Shown in pieces: positions 17,817 through 26,490 of a stretch of 64,000 nucleotides of DNA. The notes beneath the pieces are model-generated. The model searched no databases, had not been told where the DNA came from, and saw only the letters and a list, made by a program, of their open reading frames with translations. The position numbers and the translations under genes were made by a program. The DNA is taken from NCBI GenBank assembly GCA_037200525.1, contig JBBCGG010000001.1, positions 1,406,501-1,470,500 of the forward strand, given 5' to 3'. Within the stretch, counting starts at the first letter, position 1, and each line of letters opens with the position of its first letter. The stretch is from Methylocella sp. Lineage in GTDB: Bacteria > Pseudomonadota > Alphaproteobacteria > Rhizobiales > Beijerinckiaceae.

Positions 17817-18392
17817 TCAGGCGTTTTGACGGAACGGTTCGCCTTCGAGATGCTCGCGCGCCTCGATTTCCGCGATGATCCTGGTCACGAAGGGCTCAAG
17901 GTCTTTGGGCGAGCGGCTGGTGATAATGCAGTCGTCGACGACCACAGGCTCATCGACCCAATTGCCGCCGGCGTTCTCTACGTCGGTCCTGATCGAGATC
18001 CAAGAGGTCAATTTAAGCCCCTCGACGACGCCCGCATCGATCAGCAGCCAGGGCGCGTGACAGATCGCGGCGACGATCTTTCCCGCATGCAAAAAATCAA
18101 GGATCAGGTCGATTGCATCCTCATTGGTCCGCAGTTGATCTGGATTCATGACGCCGCCTGGAAGGACGAGGCAATGGAATTCGGAAGGGTCAACCGAAGC
18201 GAGGTCAAGATCGACTGGAACGCTATCGCCCCATTCCGTCTGGTTCCATCCTTTGATTGTCGGACCTTTTGGCGCCGCTACCTGTACTGACGCGCCGGCT
18301 TCTTTCAATTTTTGCAGCGGGACCATGAGTTCGGATTGTTCGAATCCGTCGGTCGCCATGATCAAAATCTTTGCTGCGCCGATTGTCGGCAT
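17817..18392 (-). CDS. DJ-1/PfpI family protein
   Basis: 191 residues from the second ATG (18390-18392, MPTIGAAKILIM...), which has a GGAGG ribosome-binding site at good spacing; an ATG 6 bp earlier is too close to it. The Rossmann-like fold carries the nucleophile elbow AAICHAPW (Cys-His), and the Glu of DGFEQSEL completes the usual site. Members include general stress protein 18 and protein deglycases/chaperones. A cytoplasmic stress role is likely. Confidence 0.85.
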   Translation of the reverse strand: MPTIGAAKILIMATDGFEQSELMVPLQKLKEAGASVQVAAPKGPTIKGWNQTEWGDSVPVDLDLASVDPSEFHCLVLPGGVMNPDQLRTNEDAIDLILDFLHAGKIVAAICHAPWLLIDAGVVEGLKLTSWISIRTDVENAGGNWVDEPVVVDDCIITSRSPKDLEPFVTRIIAEIEAREHLEGEPFRQNA

Positions 18393-18476
18393 GTTCATTC
18401 CTCCGTGATAGTTGGTTAAGAGGAAAACCCGACGGAGGAATGCAAGTTCCACCGGCTTAGATGCCGGAAATGCGAC

Positions 18477-18995
18477 TCAGGCCCTCGCCGGCTTCATAAG
18501 ATTGCGCGCCCAGGATCGCGTGTTCTCCGGGATCTCCGGCCCAAGGCCCGGCTGGTAGAATCGGCTCAAGTCCGGGCGGCGGCCAGACTTTAAGAGTTTG
18601 AGCGTCGCTGGATCCGCAATGTCAAAACTATCAAAACCGCAGCGAGACAAAAGCTGCAGCTGATCGAACAAGACATCGCCGACCGCGCGCAACTCGCCTG
18701 TAAAACCATAGGTCGCGCGAAGTTGATGCGCGAGCGAATAGCCTCGTCCATCGGTATATTTGGGAAAGTTTACGGCGATAAAGGCAAAGCGCGACAGATC
18801 GCTCGCGATCGACGCAAGCGAGACGTCCGGCTCGAGCCGCAACCCGAGCGGAATATTGGTCCCGCGCAGCTCGCCGCTTCCATCCCGCCATTGCTGGAGC
18901 GACAAAATGGTCTTTCCCGCGAGCGCAAGACTTTCCCCTTCTTCGAGATAGCGCCAATCATCGGGAGGGAAAGAATCGTTCCTGAACAGCGCCAT
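18477..18995 (-). CDS. DUF934 sulfur-assimilation protein
   Basis: 172 residues of the DUF934 family, which in proteobacteria almost always follows cysI/cysH. It shows LGLRLEPDVSLASIASDLSRFAFIAVNFPKYTDGRGYS and LRAVGDVLFDQLQLLSRCGFDSF, the family's characteristic segments. The biochemical role is uncertain; it is thought to assist sulfite reduction. It starts 3 bp after cysH, so the two are in one operon. Confidence 0.85.
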   Translation of the reverse strand: MALFRNDSFPPDDWRYLEEGESLALAGKTILSLQQWRDGSGELRGTNIPLGLRLEPDVSLASIASDLSRFAFIAVNFPKYTDGRGYSLAHQLRATYGFTGELRAVGDVLFDQLQLLSRCGFDSFDIADPATLKLLKSGRRPDLSRFYQPGLGPEIPENTRSWARNLMKPARA

Positions 18996-18998
18996 GAT

Positions 18999-19784
18999 CT
19001 AAATTTCCGAAGCGGTTTTAGCCGTTTGAGCTTGCGCCGGCCGGGCGAGCAATTGCGCCGCGGGCTGGGCCAGCGGCTGCGTATGAAGCCCGCACTCGAT
19101 CTTGCCCTTCCCCCGCCAGCGTCCGGCTCGGGCATCTTCGCCGGGTTTTATGGGCGAGGTGCATGGGATGCAGCCGATCGAAGGATAACCCTTGGCGACG
19201 AGCTCATGCCGGGGCAAAGCGTGGGCGTCGAAATAGGCGAGAATCTTCGACGCCGACCATCCGGCCAGCGGATTGATTTTGATCCGATTCTCCTCGGTCT
19301 CAAATAAGGGCAGCGCCGTGCGGGTCTGCGCCTGGAACCGCTTGCGCCCGGTGATCCAGGCGTCAAATCCCTCCAGCGCTTCGGCCAGCGGAATGACCTT
19401 GCGGATTTCGCAGCAGCGATCCGGATCGCTCGACCAAAGGAAGGTCTCGGGATCTTCCTCCGCTAGCAGCTCCGCCCTGGGGGCGATGCCGTTCACATTG
19501 CGCAGACCAAGATGCGCGACCAGCCTGTCGCGATAGGCGAGGGTTTCAGGAAACAGCACGCCGGTTTCGAGAAAAAGCACCGGCGTCGTCGGATCGATCG
19601 CCGCCACCATGTGCAGTAAAACAGCGGAATCGGCCCCAAAACTCGATACGAGAGCGATTTTGCCCGGGAAGAGATCGTCGATGGCGAGGCGCAGAAATTT
19701 TGGCGTATCCATTGCGGCGATCTTGGCAGAAAGCTGCTTTGCAGCCTCGCCGTCGCCGAACAGAGCCAAATCATTTCCGCTCAT
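18999..19784 (-). CDS. cysH: Adenylylsulfate (APS) reductase, CysH
   Basis: 261 residues from ATG 19782-19784, preceded by AAGGAGG. Reduces APS to sulfite with thioredoxin as donor. The PP-loop SSFGADSAVLL is at about 47-57. The iron-sulfur cysteines Cys124-Cys125 (RCCEIRKV) and Cys205/Cys208 (GCIPC) show the 4Fe-4S APS-type rather than the PAPS-type enzyme. The catalytic ECGLH with Cys231 is near the C-terminus. The start overlaps the end of cysI by 14 bp. Confidence 0.92.
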   Translation of the reverse strand: MSGNDLALFGDGEAAKQLSAKIAAMDTPKFLRLAIDDLFPGKIALVSSFGADSAVLLHMVAAIDPTTPVLFLETGVLFPETLAYRDRLVAHLGLRNVNGIAPRAELLAEEDPETFLWSSDPDRCCEIRKVIPLAEALEGFDAWITGRKRFQAQTRTALPLFETEENRIKINPLAGWSASKILAYFDAHALPRHELVAKGYPSIGCIPCTSPIKPGEDARAGRWRGKGKIECGLHTQPLAQPAAQLLARPAQAQTAKTASEI

Positions 19785-21423
19785 AAAGGGCCTCCTTGAA
19801 CGGCGCCATTCCAACGCGCCGGAAGGCTGCGAGGAAGTCTTCGCCGCGATCATGGCGAACCTTGATATAGGTATCGACTATGGTTTCCACCGCATCGACG
19901 ACTTCCTCGGACGAAAAGCCGCGCCCGGTGAGAGATCCCACCGCGCAGCTTTCATCGGCCGATCCCCCAAGGGTGATCTGATAGGCTTCCGCTCCGCTTT
20001 TCTCGAGGCCTAGAATGCCGATGTGGCCGACATGATGGTGCCCGCAGGCGTTGATGCAGCCGGAAATATTGATCCTGAGCGCGCCTATGTCGGCAGCTCG
20101 GGCGCCCTCGCCAAAGCGCTCGGAAATGCGTTGTGCGACTGGAATGGAGCGTGCGGTCGCAAGAGCGCAATAATCAAGGCCGGGGCAGGAGATTATGTCG
20201 GTCACTAGCCCATTATTGGCGGTTGCGAGACCGTGAATTGCGAGCGCATCGTAAACTTCGCCCAAATCGTCCAGCGCGACATGCGGCAAGACGAGGTTTT
20301 GCTCATGCGCGACGCGGATTTCGCCCTTGGAGAATTGGTCCGCGAGATCGGCGACCGCCTCCATCGACTCTGCGCTGGCGTCGCCTGGAATGCCGCCGAT
20401 CGGCTTTAGTGAAATTGTGACGATGCCATAGCCCGGCGTCTTATGGGGCTCGACATTTTGCGCGGCGAAGCGGGCGAAAGCCGCATCCGCAGCCTTGCGC
20501 GCCTCAAAGTAGGTCGATGCGCGCGGAGACAGCGCCGGGGGCGCGAAATAAGCCTTGATGCGCTCGATCTCCGCCGCTGGCAGCGTCAGCGCATCGTCGC
20601 GGTGATTGGCGAACTCGGCTTCGACCTCGGCGGCGATCGCCTCAGCGCCCTTTTCATGCACCAGGATTTTTATGCGCGCCCGATATTTATTGTCGCGGCG
20701 GCCTTCGAGATTGTAGATGCGCAAAATAGCATTGGTATAGGCCAAAAGATCGGCCTTGGGCAGAAACTCGCGGATTTTGTGCGCGATCAAAGGCGTGCGG
20801 CCAAGACCGCCGCCAATATAGACGGCAAAGCCGATTTCGCCTTCGGCGTTCTTGACGATCTGATAGCCAATGTCATGCACCTGAATGGCGGCGCGATCCT
20901 TGGCGGCGCCGTTCACGGCGATCTTGAACTTGCGCGGCAGAAACGAATATTCCGGATGCAGCGAAGACCATTGCCGCAGAATTTCCGCATAAGGGCGCGG
21001 ATCTTCGATCTCATCGGCCGCGGCCCCTGCAAATTGATCGGCTGTCACGTTGCGAATGCAATTGCCGGAAGTCTGGATCGCATGCATCTCGACCGCGGCG
21101 AGGTCGTTCAGAATGTCTGGACAATCGGCGAGCGCCGGCCAGTTGAACTGAATGTTCTGCCGCGTGGTGAAATGGCCGTAGCCCTTGTCATAGCGCCGGG
21201 CGATATAGGCCAGCTGGCGCAGTTGCCTCGAGGATAAAACGCCATAGGGTATGGCGACCCGAAGCATATAGGCGTGGAGCTGCAAGTAGACGCCGTTCAT
21301 CAGGCGCAGCGGCTTGAACTGGTCCTCGGTCAATTCGCCGGACAAGCGGCGAGCTACCTGGTCGCGAAATTGCGCAACGCGCGCCGCGACGAAGGCGTGG
21401 TCGAATTCATCATATCGATACAT
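19771..21423 (-). CDS. cysI: Sulfite reductase hemoprotein, CysI-type
   Basis: 550 residues of the nitrite/sulfite reductase family, reducing sulfite to sulfide with siroheme and a 4Fe-4S cluster. Two ferredoxin-like half domains and the cluster ligands are visible: CPGLDYC and SGCINACGHHHVGHIG near 440-490. SGNCIRNVTADQFAG near 130 lies in the siroheme-binding region. Genomic context with cysH, DUF934 and DUF2849 supports sulfite rather than nitrite as substrate. It starts one base after the DUF2849 stop. Confidence 0.92.
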   Translation of the reverse strand: MYRYDEFDHAFVAARVAQFRDQVARRLSGELTEDQFKPLRLMNGVYLQLHAYMLRVAIPYGVLSSRQLRQLAYIARRYDKGYGHFTTRQNIQFNWPALADCPDILNDLAAVEMHAIQTSGNCIRNVTADQFAGAAADEIEDPRPYAEILRQWSSLHPEYSFLPRKFKIAVNGAAKDRAAIQVHDIGYQIVKNAEGEIGFAVYIGGGLGRTPLIAHKIREFLPKADLLAYTNAILRIYNLEGRRDNKYRARIKILVHEKGAEAIAAEVEAEFANHRDDALTLPAAEIERIKAYFAPPALSPRASTYFEARKAADAAFARFAAQNVEPHKTPGYGIVTISLKPIGGIPGDASAESMEAVADLADQFSKGEIRVAHEQNLVLPHVALDDLGEVYDALAIHGLATANNGLVTDIISCPGLDYCALATARSIPVAQRISERFGEGARAADIGALRINISGCINACGHHHVGHIGILGLEKSGAEAYQITLGGSADESCAVGSLTGRGFSSEEVVDAVETIVDTYIKVRHDRGEDFLAAFRRVGMAPFKEALYERK

Positions 21424-21424
21424 C

Positions 21425-21730
21425 TCAGCTCCGCTCAGCCCCCGCCCGGGTCCCGCCGTCCGTATAATTAATTGTCGGGCCGTGCGCGCGAATTTTGTCG
21501 CGCAGGCTTACCGCGTCCACGCCGCCCTCGCCGGCAATCACCTCGACAACGAAGGGCTCGACCACGAGATTGCGCTTTGCGTCCTTTTCCGCAGCCTCAA
21601 GCCCGGCTTGCTCCTCGACGCTCGAGACAAACAGCCTCGCGTCGTCCAATGATCTGACCCAGGATCCGTCGCGTCCGAGATAAACCACGACGCCGTCAGT
21701 AAGACGGTTAGCGGAGACGACTTTAGTCAT
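21425..21730 (-). CDS. DUF2849 protein, first gene of the cys operon
   Basis: 101 residues of DUF2849, an alphaproteobacterial family nearly always upstream of cysI. It shows NRLTDGVVVYLGRDGSWV and a C-terminal VDAVSLRDKIRAHGPTINY. No catalytic motif is seen; an accessory role in sulfite reduction is inferred from context. The promoter lies in 21,731-22,006, divergent from the first DedA gene. Confidence 0.85.
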   Translation of the reverse strand: MTKVVSANRLTDGVVVYLGRDGSWVRSLDDARLFVSSVEEQAGLEAAEKDAKRNLVVEPFVVEVIAGEGGVDAVSLRDKIRAHGPTINYTDGGTRAGAERS

Positions 21731-21837
21731 GGTTCATCGCATGTCTTCAGAAAAATGGTTGATGGGAGAGCCCCGCCAAACAGAGCTTAGACGCGCATAT
21801 AGGGCAAATAACGCCGGATGGCGAGTTTTAAAATGAT

Positions 21838-21852
21838 ATACATATAATGTAT
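21838..21852. promoter_or_regulatory. Palindrome ATACAT-ATA-ATGTAT upstream of the cys operon
   Basis: Perfect 6-bp arms with a 3-bp centre in an AT-rich patch about 110 bp upstream of DUF2849 and 155 bp upstream of the divergent DedA gene. Its shape and place suit a transcription factor site for either promoter. No regulator can be named. Confidence 0.3.
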
Positions 21853-22006
21853 GTTAAAATAGCATCTGGGGTTGTTTGACGCGCCTTTGACTGTACGGCG
21901 CATTGCGTTTATCGGAGCGTGGCGGTCGCGATCGCGGCTTTGAATCTCCCAAATAGGAGTTATCCTCAACCCGCGCCGAAGCGTCCGAGCGTGGGGCAAG
22001 GATGTC

Positions 22007-22651
22007 ATGCCGTTCATCGACCATATTCCCGCTCTTATCTCGCACTATGGCTATCTGGCGATTTTCTTCGGCGTCGCTATCGAAAGCGCCGGAGTTCCTT
22101 TTCCGGGTGAGGCGATTTTGCTCTCCGCCGCGATCTTCGCCGGCCATTCCCATGGCCTTAACATTCTGGGCGTGATCGCCTCGGCGGCGACCGGCGCGAT
22201 CGTTGGCGACAATCTTGGCTTTTGGGTTGGCCGCACCTTTGGTCTCTCGCTTCTGGTCCGGCATGGGCATCTCATCCATCTCGATGAAAGCCGTCTCAAG
22301 CTCGGACAATATTTATTTCAAAGACACGGCGGAAAAATCGTCTTTTTTGGCAGATTCATTGCGGTGCTGCGAGCGTTCGCCGCCATCCTCGCCGGGGCCA
22401 ATGGGCTCGATCCCGTGCGATTCTTCGCCTTCAATGCAGCCGGGGGGATTGTCTGGGCCTCCATTTTCGGAGGCCTTGGCTTTGCATTCGGAGCGCAGGC
22501 GCATCGGATAGCAGGGCCAATCGGCCTGATCGGCCTTGCCATTGCGATCACGGTTTTGGCATTTTGCTGGCGCTTCTATAAGAAGAACGAGACGCGGTTG
22601 ACGCAGGAAGCGGAGGCAGCCCTGCCGGGACCGATACGAGTTCGGATTTAA
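22007..22651 (+). CDS. DedA family membrane protein
   Basis: 214 residues with four to five membrane helices and the DedA (SNARE-associated/VTT) core: ESAGVPFPGEAILLSAAIFAG, GDNLGFWVGR and a central FQRHGGKIVFFGRFIAVLRAF with the conserved Arg. DedA proteins are implicated in flipping polyprenyl-phosphate or phosphatidylethanolamine and in membrane-potential homeostasis. A close paralogue follows 84 bp downstream. Confidence 0.85.
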   Translation: MPFIDHIPALISHYGYLAIFFGVAIESAGVPFPGEAILLSAAIFAGHSHGLNILGVIASAATGAIVGDNLGFWVGRTFGLSLLVRHGHLIHLDESRLKLGQYLFQRHGGKIVFFGRFIAVLRAFAAILAGANGLDPVRFFAFNAAGGIVWASIFGGLGFAFGAQAHRIAGPIGLIGLAIAITVLAFCWRFYKKNETRLTQEAEAALPGPIRVRI

Positions 22652-22735
22652 TGACGCCGTCGCAAGCCGCACGCGCCATCAAATCCGACGGAAGAGCCGT
22701 CCCTTGCAGCCAAAGCCTCGCAACCTGGAGCGCTC

Positions 22736-23353
22736 GTGTTTATTGAACAGATCCAACCGCTAATCTCCCTGCATGGCTATTGGGTTGTCTTCTTTGTCGT
22801 CATGCTGGAGAGCGCGGGAGTGCCGTTGCCCGGGGAGACCGTCCTCTTGCTCGCTGCGGGCTACGCCGGAGCCACCGGGCGGCTCGATCTCCAGTGGGTT
22901 ATCGTCGCGGCCGCGGCGGGAGCGATCATCGGCGACAATATTGGTTTTTGGATCGGGCGGACATGGGGCGCCAAATTCCTGCTGCGCTATGGCAAATTCA
23001 TTCATCTTCCTGAGGCTCGGCTGAAGCTCGGGCAATATCTCTTCGAAAGACATGGCGGAAAAATCGTCTTCGTCGGACGCTTTGTCGCTTTCCTTCGGGT
23101 TCTCGCCGCGCTGCTCGCGGGCGTCAACAAGTACAGTTGGCGCAAATTTCTCTTCTTCAACGCCTCCGGGGCCATCGTCTGGGCGGTCGTAATGGGCGTT
23201 AGCGCATATTTCTTCGGGGACGCCATCCATCGCGTCAGCGGGCTGCTTGGCGTAGTAGCGCTCGTCATTGTCGTTGGCGGAGTTGTCGCGGCTATGGTTC
23301 TCGTTCGGCGCGAAGAGAAAAAGATGGAGAAAAGGATCGCCGATGTTGGTTGA
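22736..23353 (+). CDS. DedA family membrane protein, second copy
   Basis: 205 residues, GTG start at 22736. Same architecture as the preceding gene: LESAGVPLPGETVLLLAAGYAG, GDNIGFWIGRTWG, FERHGGKIVFVGRFVAFLRVLAALLAGV. The two align over their whole length with high similarity, so this is a tandem duplication. The charged C-terminal tail (VRREEKKMEKR) faces the cytoplasm. Probably co-transcribed with the first copy. Confidence 0.85.
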   Translation: MFIEQIQPLISLHGYWVVFFVVMLESAGVPLPGETVLLLAAGYAGATGRLDLQWVIVAAAAGAIIGDNIGFWIGRTWGAKFLLRYGKFIHLPEARLKLGQYLFERHGGKIVFVGRFVAFLRVLAALLAGVNKYSWRKFLFFNASGAIVWAVVMGVSAYFFGDAIHRVSGLLGVVALVIVVGGVVAAMVLVRREEKKMEKRIADVG

Positions 23354-23450
23354 AGGCAGGGAGCGGTGAACGGTCCGCGACATGCGCTTTGATCGGAACA
23401 AACCCCGGAACTGAACGTTCGGAGCGGAGGATCATCAAGGGAGATGCCAG

Positions 23451-23786
23451 ATGAAAACCGAGCTTCCGCTTGTTATTGCAGCAGTTTTCGGGTTCCACGC
23501 GACGCCTGTCTTTGCTCAGGCGACGCCCGGCGACCCTGCCGGGGTTCAGACGATTCCGGAGCAGGATCGGTCCCGGCCGGAGGAATTGCCGAGACGCGGA
23601 GCGGACGATGGCCTGATCTCGGGCCGAAGCGACAGCCTAGGCAATAGGCCAAATAACAGCGGCGTCATCAAGCCCCCTGCGGGCGTTGATCCCGGTCTCG
23701 TGAAACCTGCGCCGGAACTCAACCCGAACTCGATGCCGGTCATTCCGCCGGCGAAGCTGCCGGGCGGCGCTCCTCAAGCCAAATAG
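23451..23786 (+). CDS. Small secreted proline-rich protein
   Basis: 111 residues with a signal peptide (MKTELPLVIAAVFGFHATPVFAQA, cleavage near 22-23). The mature part is rich in Pro, Gly and Asp and probably unstructured (IKPPAGVDPGLVKPAPELNP). No domain. The upstream GGAG at about 23,425-23,428 and the ATG at 23451 fit. A periplasmic location is likely. Confidence 0.55.
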   Translation: MKTELPLVIAAVFGFHATPVFAQATPGDPAGVQTIPEQDRSRPEELPRRGADDGLISGRSDSLGNRPNNSGVIKPPAGVDPGLVKPAPELNPNSMPVIPPAKLPGGAPQAK

Positions 23787-23803
23787 AAGCATAGCCCGCG
23801 AAC

Positions 23804-23837
23804 TTGCCGGCAAGATGTCTTAAGTTCTTGCCGGCTT
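23804..23837. terminator. Hairpin between convergent genes
   Basis: Arms GCCGGCAAG (23806-23814) and CTTGCCGGC (23827-23835) form a 9-bp GC-rich stem with a 12-nt loop, extended by a further pair or two, between a plus-strand gene and a minus-strand gene facing it. There is no long T-run, so its strength as an intrinsic terminator is uncertain. Confidence 0.5.
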
Positions 23838-23885
23838 GAACTGGCCGCCCGCGCAGATCGCGGCGCGGCCACCCGGTCTTGCCCG

Positions 23886-24164
23886 TCAAAGCCGCCGGGC
23901 GGGACCGCCGATGGAATTATCCCGATTAATGAAACGCCAGACCGCCAGGACAATTACGGCTCCGACGATTGCCCCTATCAGACCAGCGCCCTGATTTGGC
24001 CCGTACCAGCCGATCGTCTGACCGAGCCATGTCGCGACAAAGGCTCCGACGATGCCGAGAACGACCGTCATGATGAAGCCGGACGGACTATAGGGTCCTG
24101 GAGCAAGAAACCGGGCAATCAGCCCGGCAATAAAGCCAATGAGGATGATATAAAGTATATGCAT
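23886..24164 (-). CDS. GlsB/YeaQ/YmgE stress-response membrane protein
   Basis: 92 residues with three membrane helices. The family pattern is clear: IGFIAGLIARFLAPG, GFIMTVVLGIVGAFVATWLG, GLIGAIVGAVIVLAVWR. Members of this transglycosylase-associated family are induced in general stress and stationary phase. Single-gene unit with its own promoter region (24,165-24,250). Confidence 0.85.
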   Translation of the reverse strand: MHILYIILIGFIAGLIARFLAPGPYSPSGFIMTVVLGIVGAFVATWLGQTIGWYGPNQGAGLIGAIVGAVIVLAVWRFINRDNSIGGPARRL

Positions 24165-24333
24165 AGCACGCCTCCCAATCCGTTCTTATTGGGAAGGTAA
24201 ACGACAATCCCGAGGTTAAGTTGCACTTTCGGCGCGCCGAGCGCCGAGATAAATCTGTTCAAGAATGCCCGTTATCTGATTTTTGCGCAGCAAGATCCCA
24301 TTGCGACCTTCGCAACCACAATGCGCGCGAAGC

Positions 24334-25203
24334 TTAGGGCCGCTCCATCCGGGCGATCAAGCTGGACGTATCCCATCTGGAGCCGCCCATGGATTGCACT
24401 TCCGCGTAGAACTGATCGACAAGAGCCACCAGGGGAAGACTAGCGCCGTTGCGGCGCGCCTCTTCGAGGCAGATCGCGAGATCCTTCCGCATCCAATCGA
24501 CCGCAAAGCCGAAATCGAACTTGCCTTCGATCATCGTCTTATAGCGGTTCTCCATCTGCCAGGACTGCGCCGCGCCTTTCGAAATCACCTCGATGACCGC
24601 TTGCGCGTCGAGGCCGGATCGCTTCGCGAAGTGAATCCCTTCGGCCAGAGCCTCGACAACCCCCGCGATGCAGATCTGATTGACCATCTTGGTGAGCTGG
24701 CCGGAGCCGACAGGCCCCATCAGACGGGAAGCTCGCGCATAAGAAGAAATGATCGGCTCAATGCGAGCATAGTCGCCGGCCTCGCCGCCGCACATGATGG
24801 TAAGCGCGCCATTCTCGGCTCCCGCCTGGCCGCCCGATACCGGCGCGTCGATAAAGCCTTGACCGGCCGCTTTAGCGCTGGCGTAAAGCTCGCGCGCAAC
24901 TTCCGCCGAGGCGGTCGTATGATCGACAAACACGGCGCCGCTCGCCAGCCCGGCAAAGGCGCCGTCTGCGCCGATTGTCACGCTGCGGAGATCATCGTCG
25001 TTGCCGACGCAGGCGAATACAAAATCCTGACCGGTTGCCGCGGCGCGCGGGGTCGGCGCAAGAACTCCGCCGAATTCGGCGACCCATTTTTCAGCCTTCC
25101 CGCGCGTGCGATTGAAGACCGTCACCGAGTGACCTTTTTTTTGTAGATGCCCAGCCATGGGATAGCCCATGACGCCGAGGCCAAGAAAAGCAAGTTTCGC
25201 CAT
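24334..25203 (-). CDS. 3-hydroxyisobutyrate dehydrogenase family NAD(P)-oxidoreductase
   Basis: 289 residues. Rossmann domain with FLGLGVMGYPMAGHLQKKGH, the dinucleotide motif; substrate segment FIDAPVSGGQAGAENGALTIMCGG; catalytic Lys in GSGQLTKMVNQI; all-helical C-terminal domain. The family reduces or oxidises beta-hydroxyacids such as 3-hydroxyisobutyrate, tartronate semialdehyde or glyoxylate/succinic semialdehyde. The exact substrate cannot be read from the sequence. Confidence 0.85.
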   Translation of the reverse strand: MAKLAFLGLGVMGYPMAGHLQKKGHSVTVFNRTRGKAEKWVAEFGGVLAPTPRAAATGQDFVFACVGNDDDLRSVTIGADGAFAGLASGAVFVDHTTASAEVARELYASAKAAGQGFIDAPVSGGQAGAENGALTIMCGGEAGDYARIEPIISSYARASRLMGPVGSGQLTKMVNQICIAGVVEALAEGIHFAKRSGLDAQAVIEVISKGAAQSWQMENRYKTMIEGKFDFGFAVDWMRKDLAICLEEARRNGASLPLVALVDQFYAEVQSMGGSRWDTSSLIARMERP

Positions 25204-25290
25204 TGCCGCCTGATCCTAGTCTTTGCCGGAAATGCCCCGTTCTAGCGCGCCCTCGCGCAGAGGTCGAGGTATAGCTTTAGCTTTAGGCTG

Positions 25291-25310
25291 ACGCGGGAAA
25301 AGTCCCGCGT
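25291..25310. terminator. Hairpin downstream of the binding-protein gene
   Basis: Perfect arms ACGCGGGA and TCCCGCGT around a 4-nt AAAG loop, 33 bp after the stop of the minus-strand binding-protein gene. No T-run follows on the minus strand, so termination is only suggested by place and shape. Confidence 0.35.
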
Positions 25311-25342
25311 TCTGTGCGCGGTCGAGGCCGCGCCCGCGCGGC

Positions 25343-26167
25343 CTAGTTGATCTTATAATCGAAATATTTTTCTCTGATCTTGGCGAACGCGCCATCGGCC
25401 ATGCTCGCGTCCAGAGCCTTATCGAACATTGCTTTCAGTTCGACGTCCTCCTGGCGGAGGCCAATCCCGATGCCATCGCCGAAATAGGCGGAATCATGCG
25501 GGGCATCGGCGATGATCGCGCAGCATTGCGCCTCCTTGCGGGATTTTAGGAAATCGACGAGGGCGTCTTTGTCGCCGATAACGACATCGAGCCGCCCTTC
25601 GGCAAGATCGAGAATGGCTTCCTCAAGGGTCGCGTAAGGGTGGATGTCGGATTGCTTGTAGAGGTCCTCAAGATAGGTTTGATGAGCGCCGCCCGCCTCT
25701 ACGCCAATGTTTTTGCCGGCGAGGCCGTTTGGGCTCGTATCCGTGATCTTGCTTTGCTGCGGGGCGATGAAAGCGGACGGCATGCGAATGTAGGGCTTCG
25801 TAAAAGCAATTTTCTCACGGGCCTCGTCGGTAATTTCCATCGCCGCCATGATCGCATCATATTGATGATTGAGCAGCCCGGGAATAAGCCCGTCCCAATC
25901 CTGCGTAACAAACCGGCAAGTGACTTTCATGCGGGCGCATAAATCACGTCCGAGGTCGATCTCAAATCCAGCGAGTTCGTTATTGTCGAGATAATTGTAG
26001 GGCGGCCGGGCGCCTTCGCTGGCGACCTTGATCTCCCGGACGCGCTCCTCCGATTTTGAAGGCGGCGACGACGCAAGCGTCAGGGCCATCAGCGCGAAGG
26101 ATCCGAGCGCGAGGGATAGCAGCGCCGGGGCCGCAGCGGCTCTGGCGCGCAAGACGCGCAAAAGCAA
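25343..26167 (-). CDS. Amino-acid type periplasmic binding protein
   Basis: 274 residues of the SBP_bac_3 family. An N-terminal hydrophobic signal (about 12-33) precedes the mature domain: GARPPYNYLDNNELAGFEIDLGRDLCARM, DWDGLIPGLLNHQYDAIMAAMEITDEAREKIAFTKPY, both typical of lysine/arginine/ornithine or histidine-binding proteins. No permease or ATPase gene is adjacent, so the transporter partners must lie elsewhere, or the protein acts as a sensor domain. Confidence 0.8.
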   Translation of the reverse strand: MLLRVLRARAAAAPALLSLALGSFALMALTLASSPPSKSEERVREIKVASEGARPPYNYLDNNELAGFEIDLGRDLCARMKVTCRFVTQDWDGLIPGLLNHQYDAIMAAMEITDEAREKIAFTKPYIRMPSAFIAPQQSKITDTSPNGLAGKNIGVEAGGAHQTYLEDLYKQSDIHPYATLEEAILDLAEGRLDVVIGDKDALVDFLKSRKEAQCCAIIADAPHDSAYFGDGIGIGLRQEDVELKAMFDKALDASMADGAFAKIREKYFDYKIN

Positions 26168-26365
26168 GCCAAGAACAAGGCCGAGAAAAGCGTTCGCCAG
26201 CAGCGTATATCTCCTCGTAGGGCAGGGCTTCGAACGCCTCTTTCTGAGGTCGACGCGTCCTGAGTCGAACTTGACTATATAAGATCGAGGTAACTGTCCA
26301 AAACAAGGCAGGCTGACGCTTACGAGGCCATCGCGCGATTGAATGAGCGGAGACTATCGCCTATA

Positions 26366-26407
26366 GCATGATCTTGGAAAAGGGTGCGGACTTTTCCAAG
26401 ATCATGC
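26366..26407. repeat. Rhizobiales GCATGATC palindromic repeat
   Basis: Perfect 17-bp arms starting GCATGATC (26366-26382) and ending GATCATGC (26391-26407) around an 8-nt loop. Intergenic palindromes with these ends are scattered through Rhizobiales genomes. It lies upstream of the Mrp gene, whose apparent reading frame extends back through it, so the real start is probably downstream. Confidence 0.7.
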
Positions 26408-26490
26408 AGCAAATGCGGATAAGGAGCGGGACCGATAAATCGGTCGCCTTCCCGGATTCGTCAGCGGCTGCGAATGGAGCGTTCACAGAA

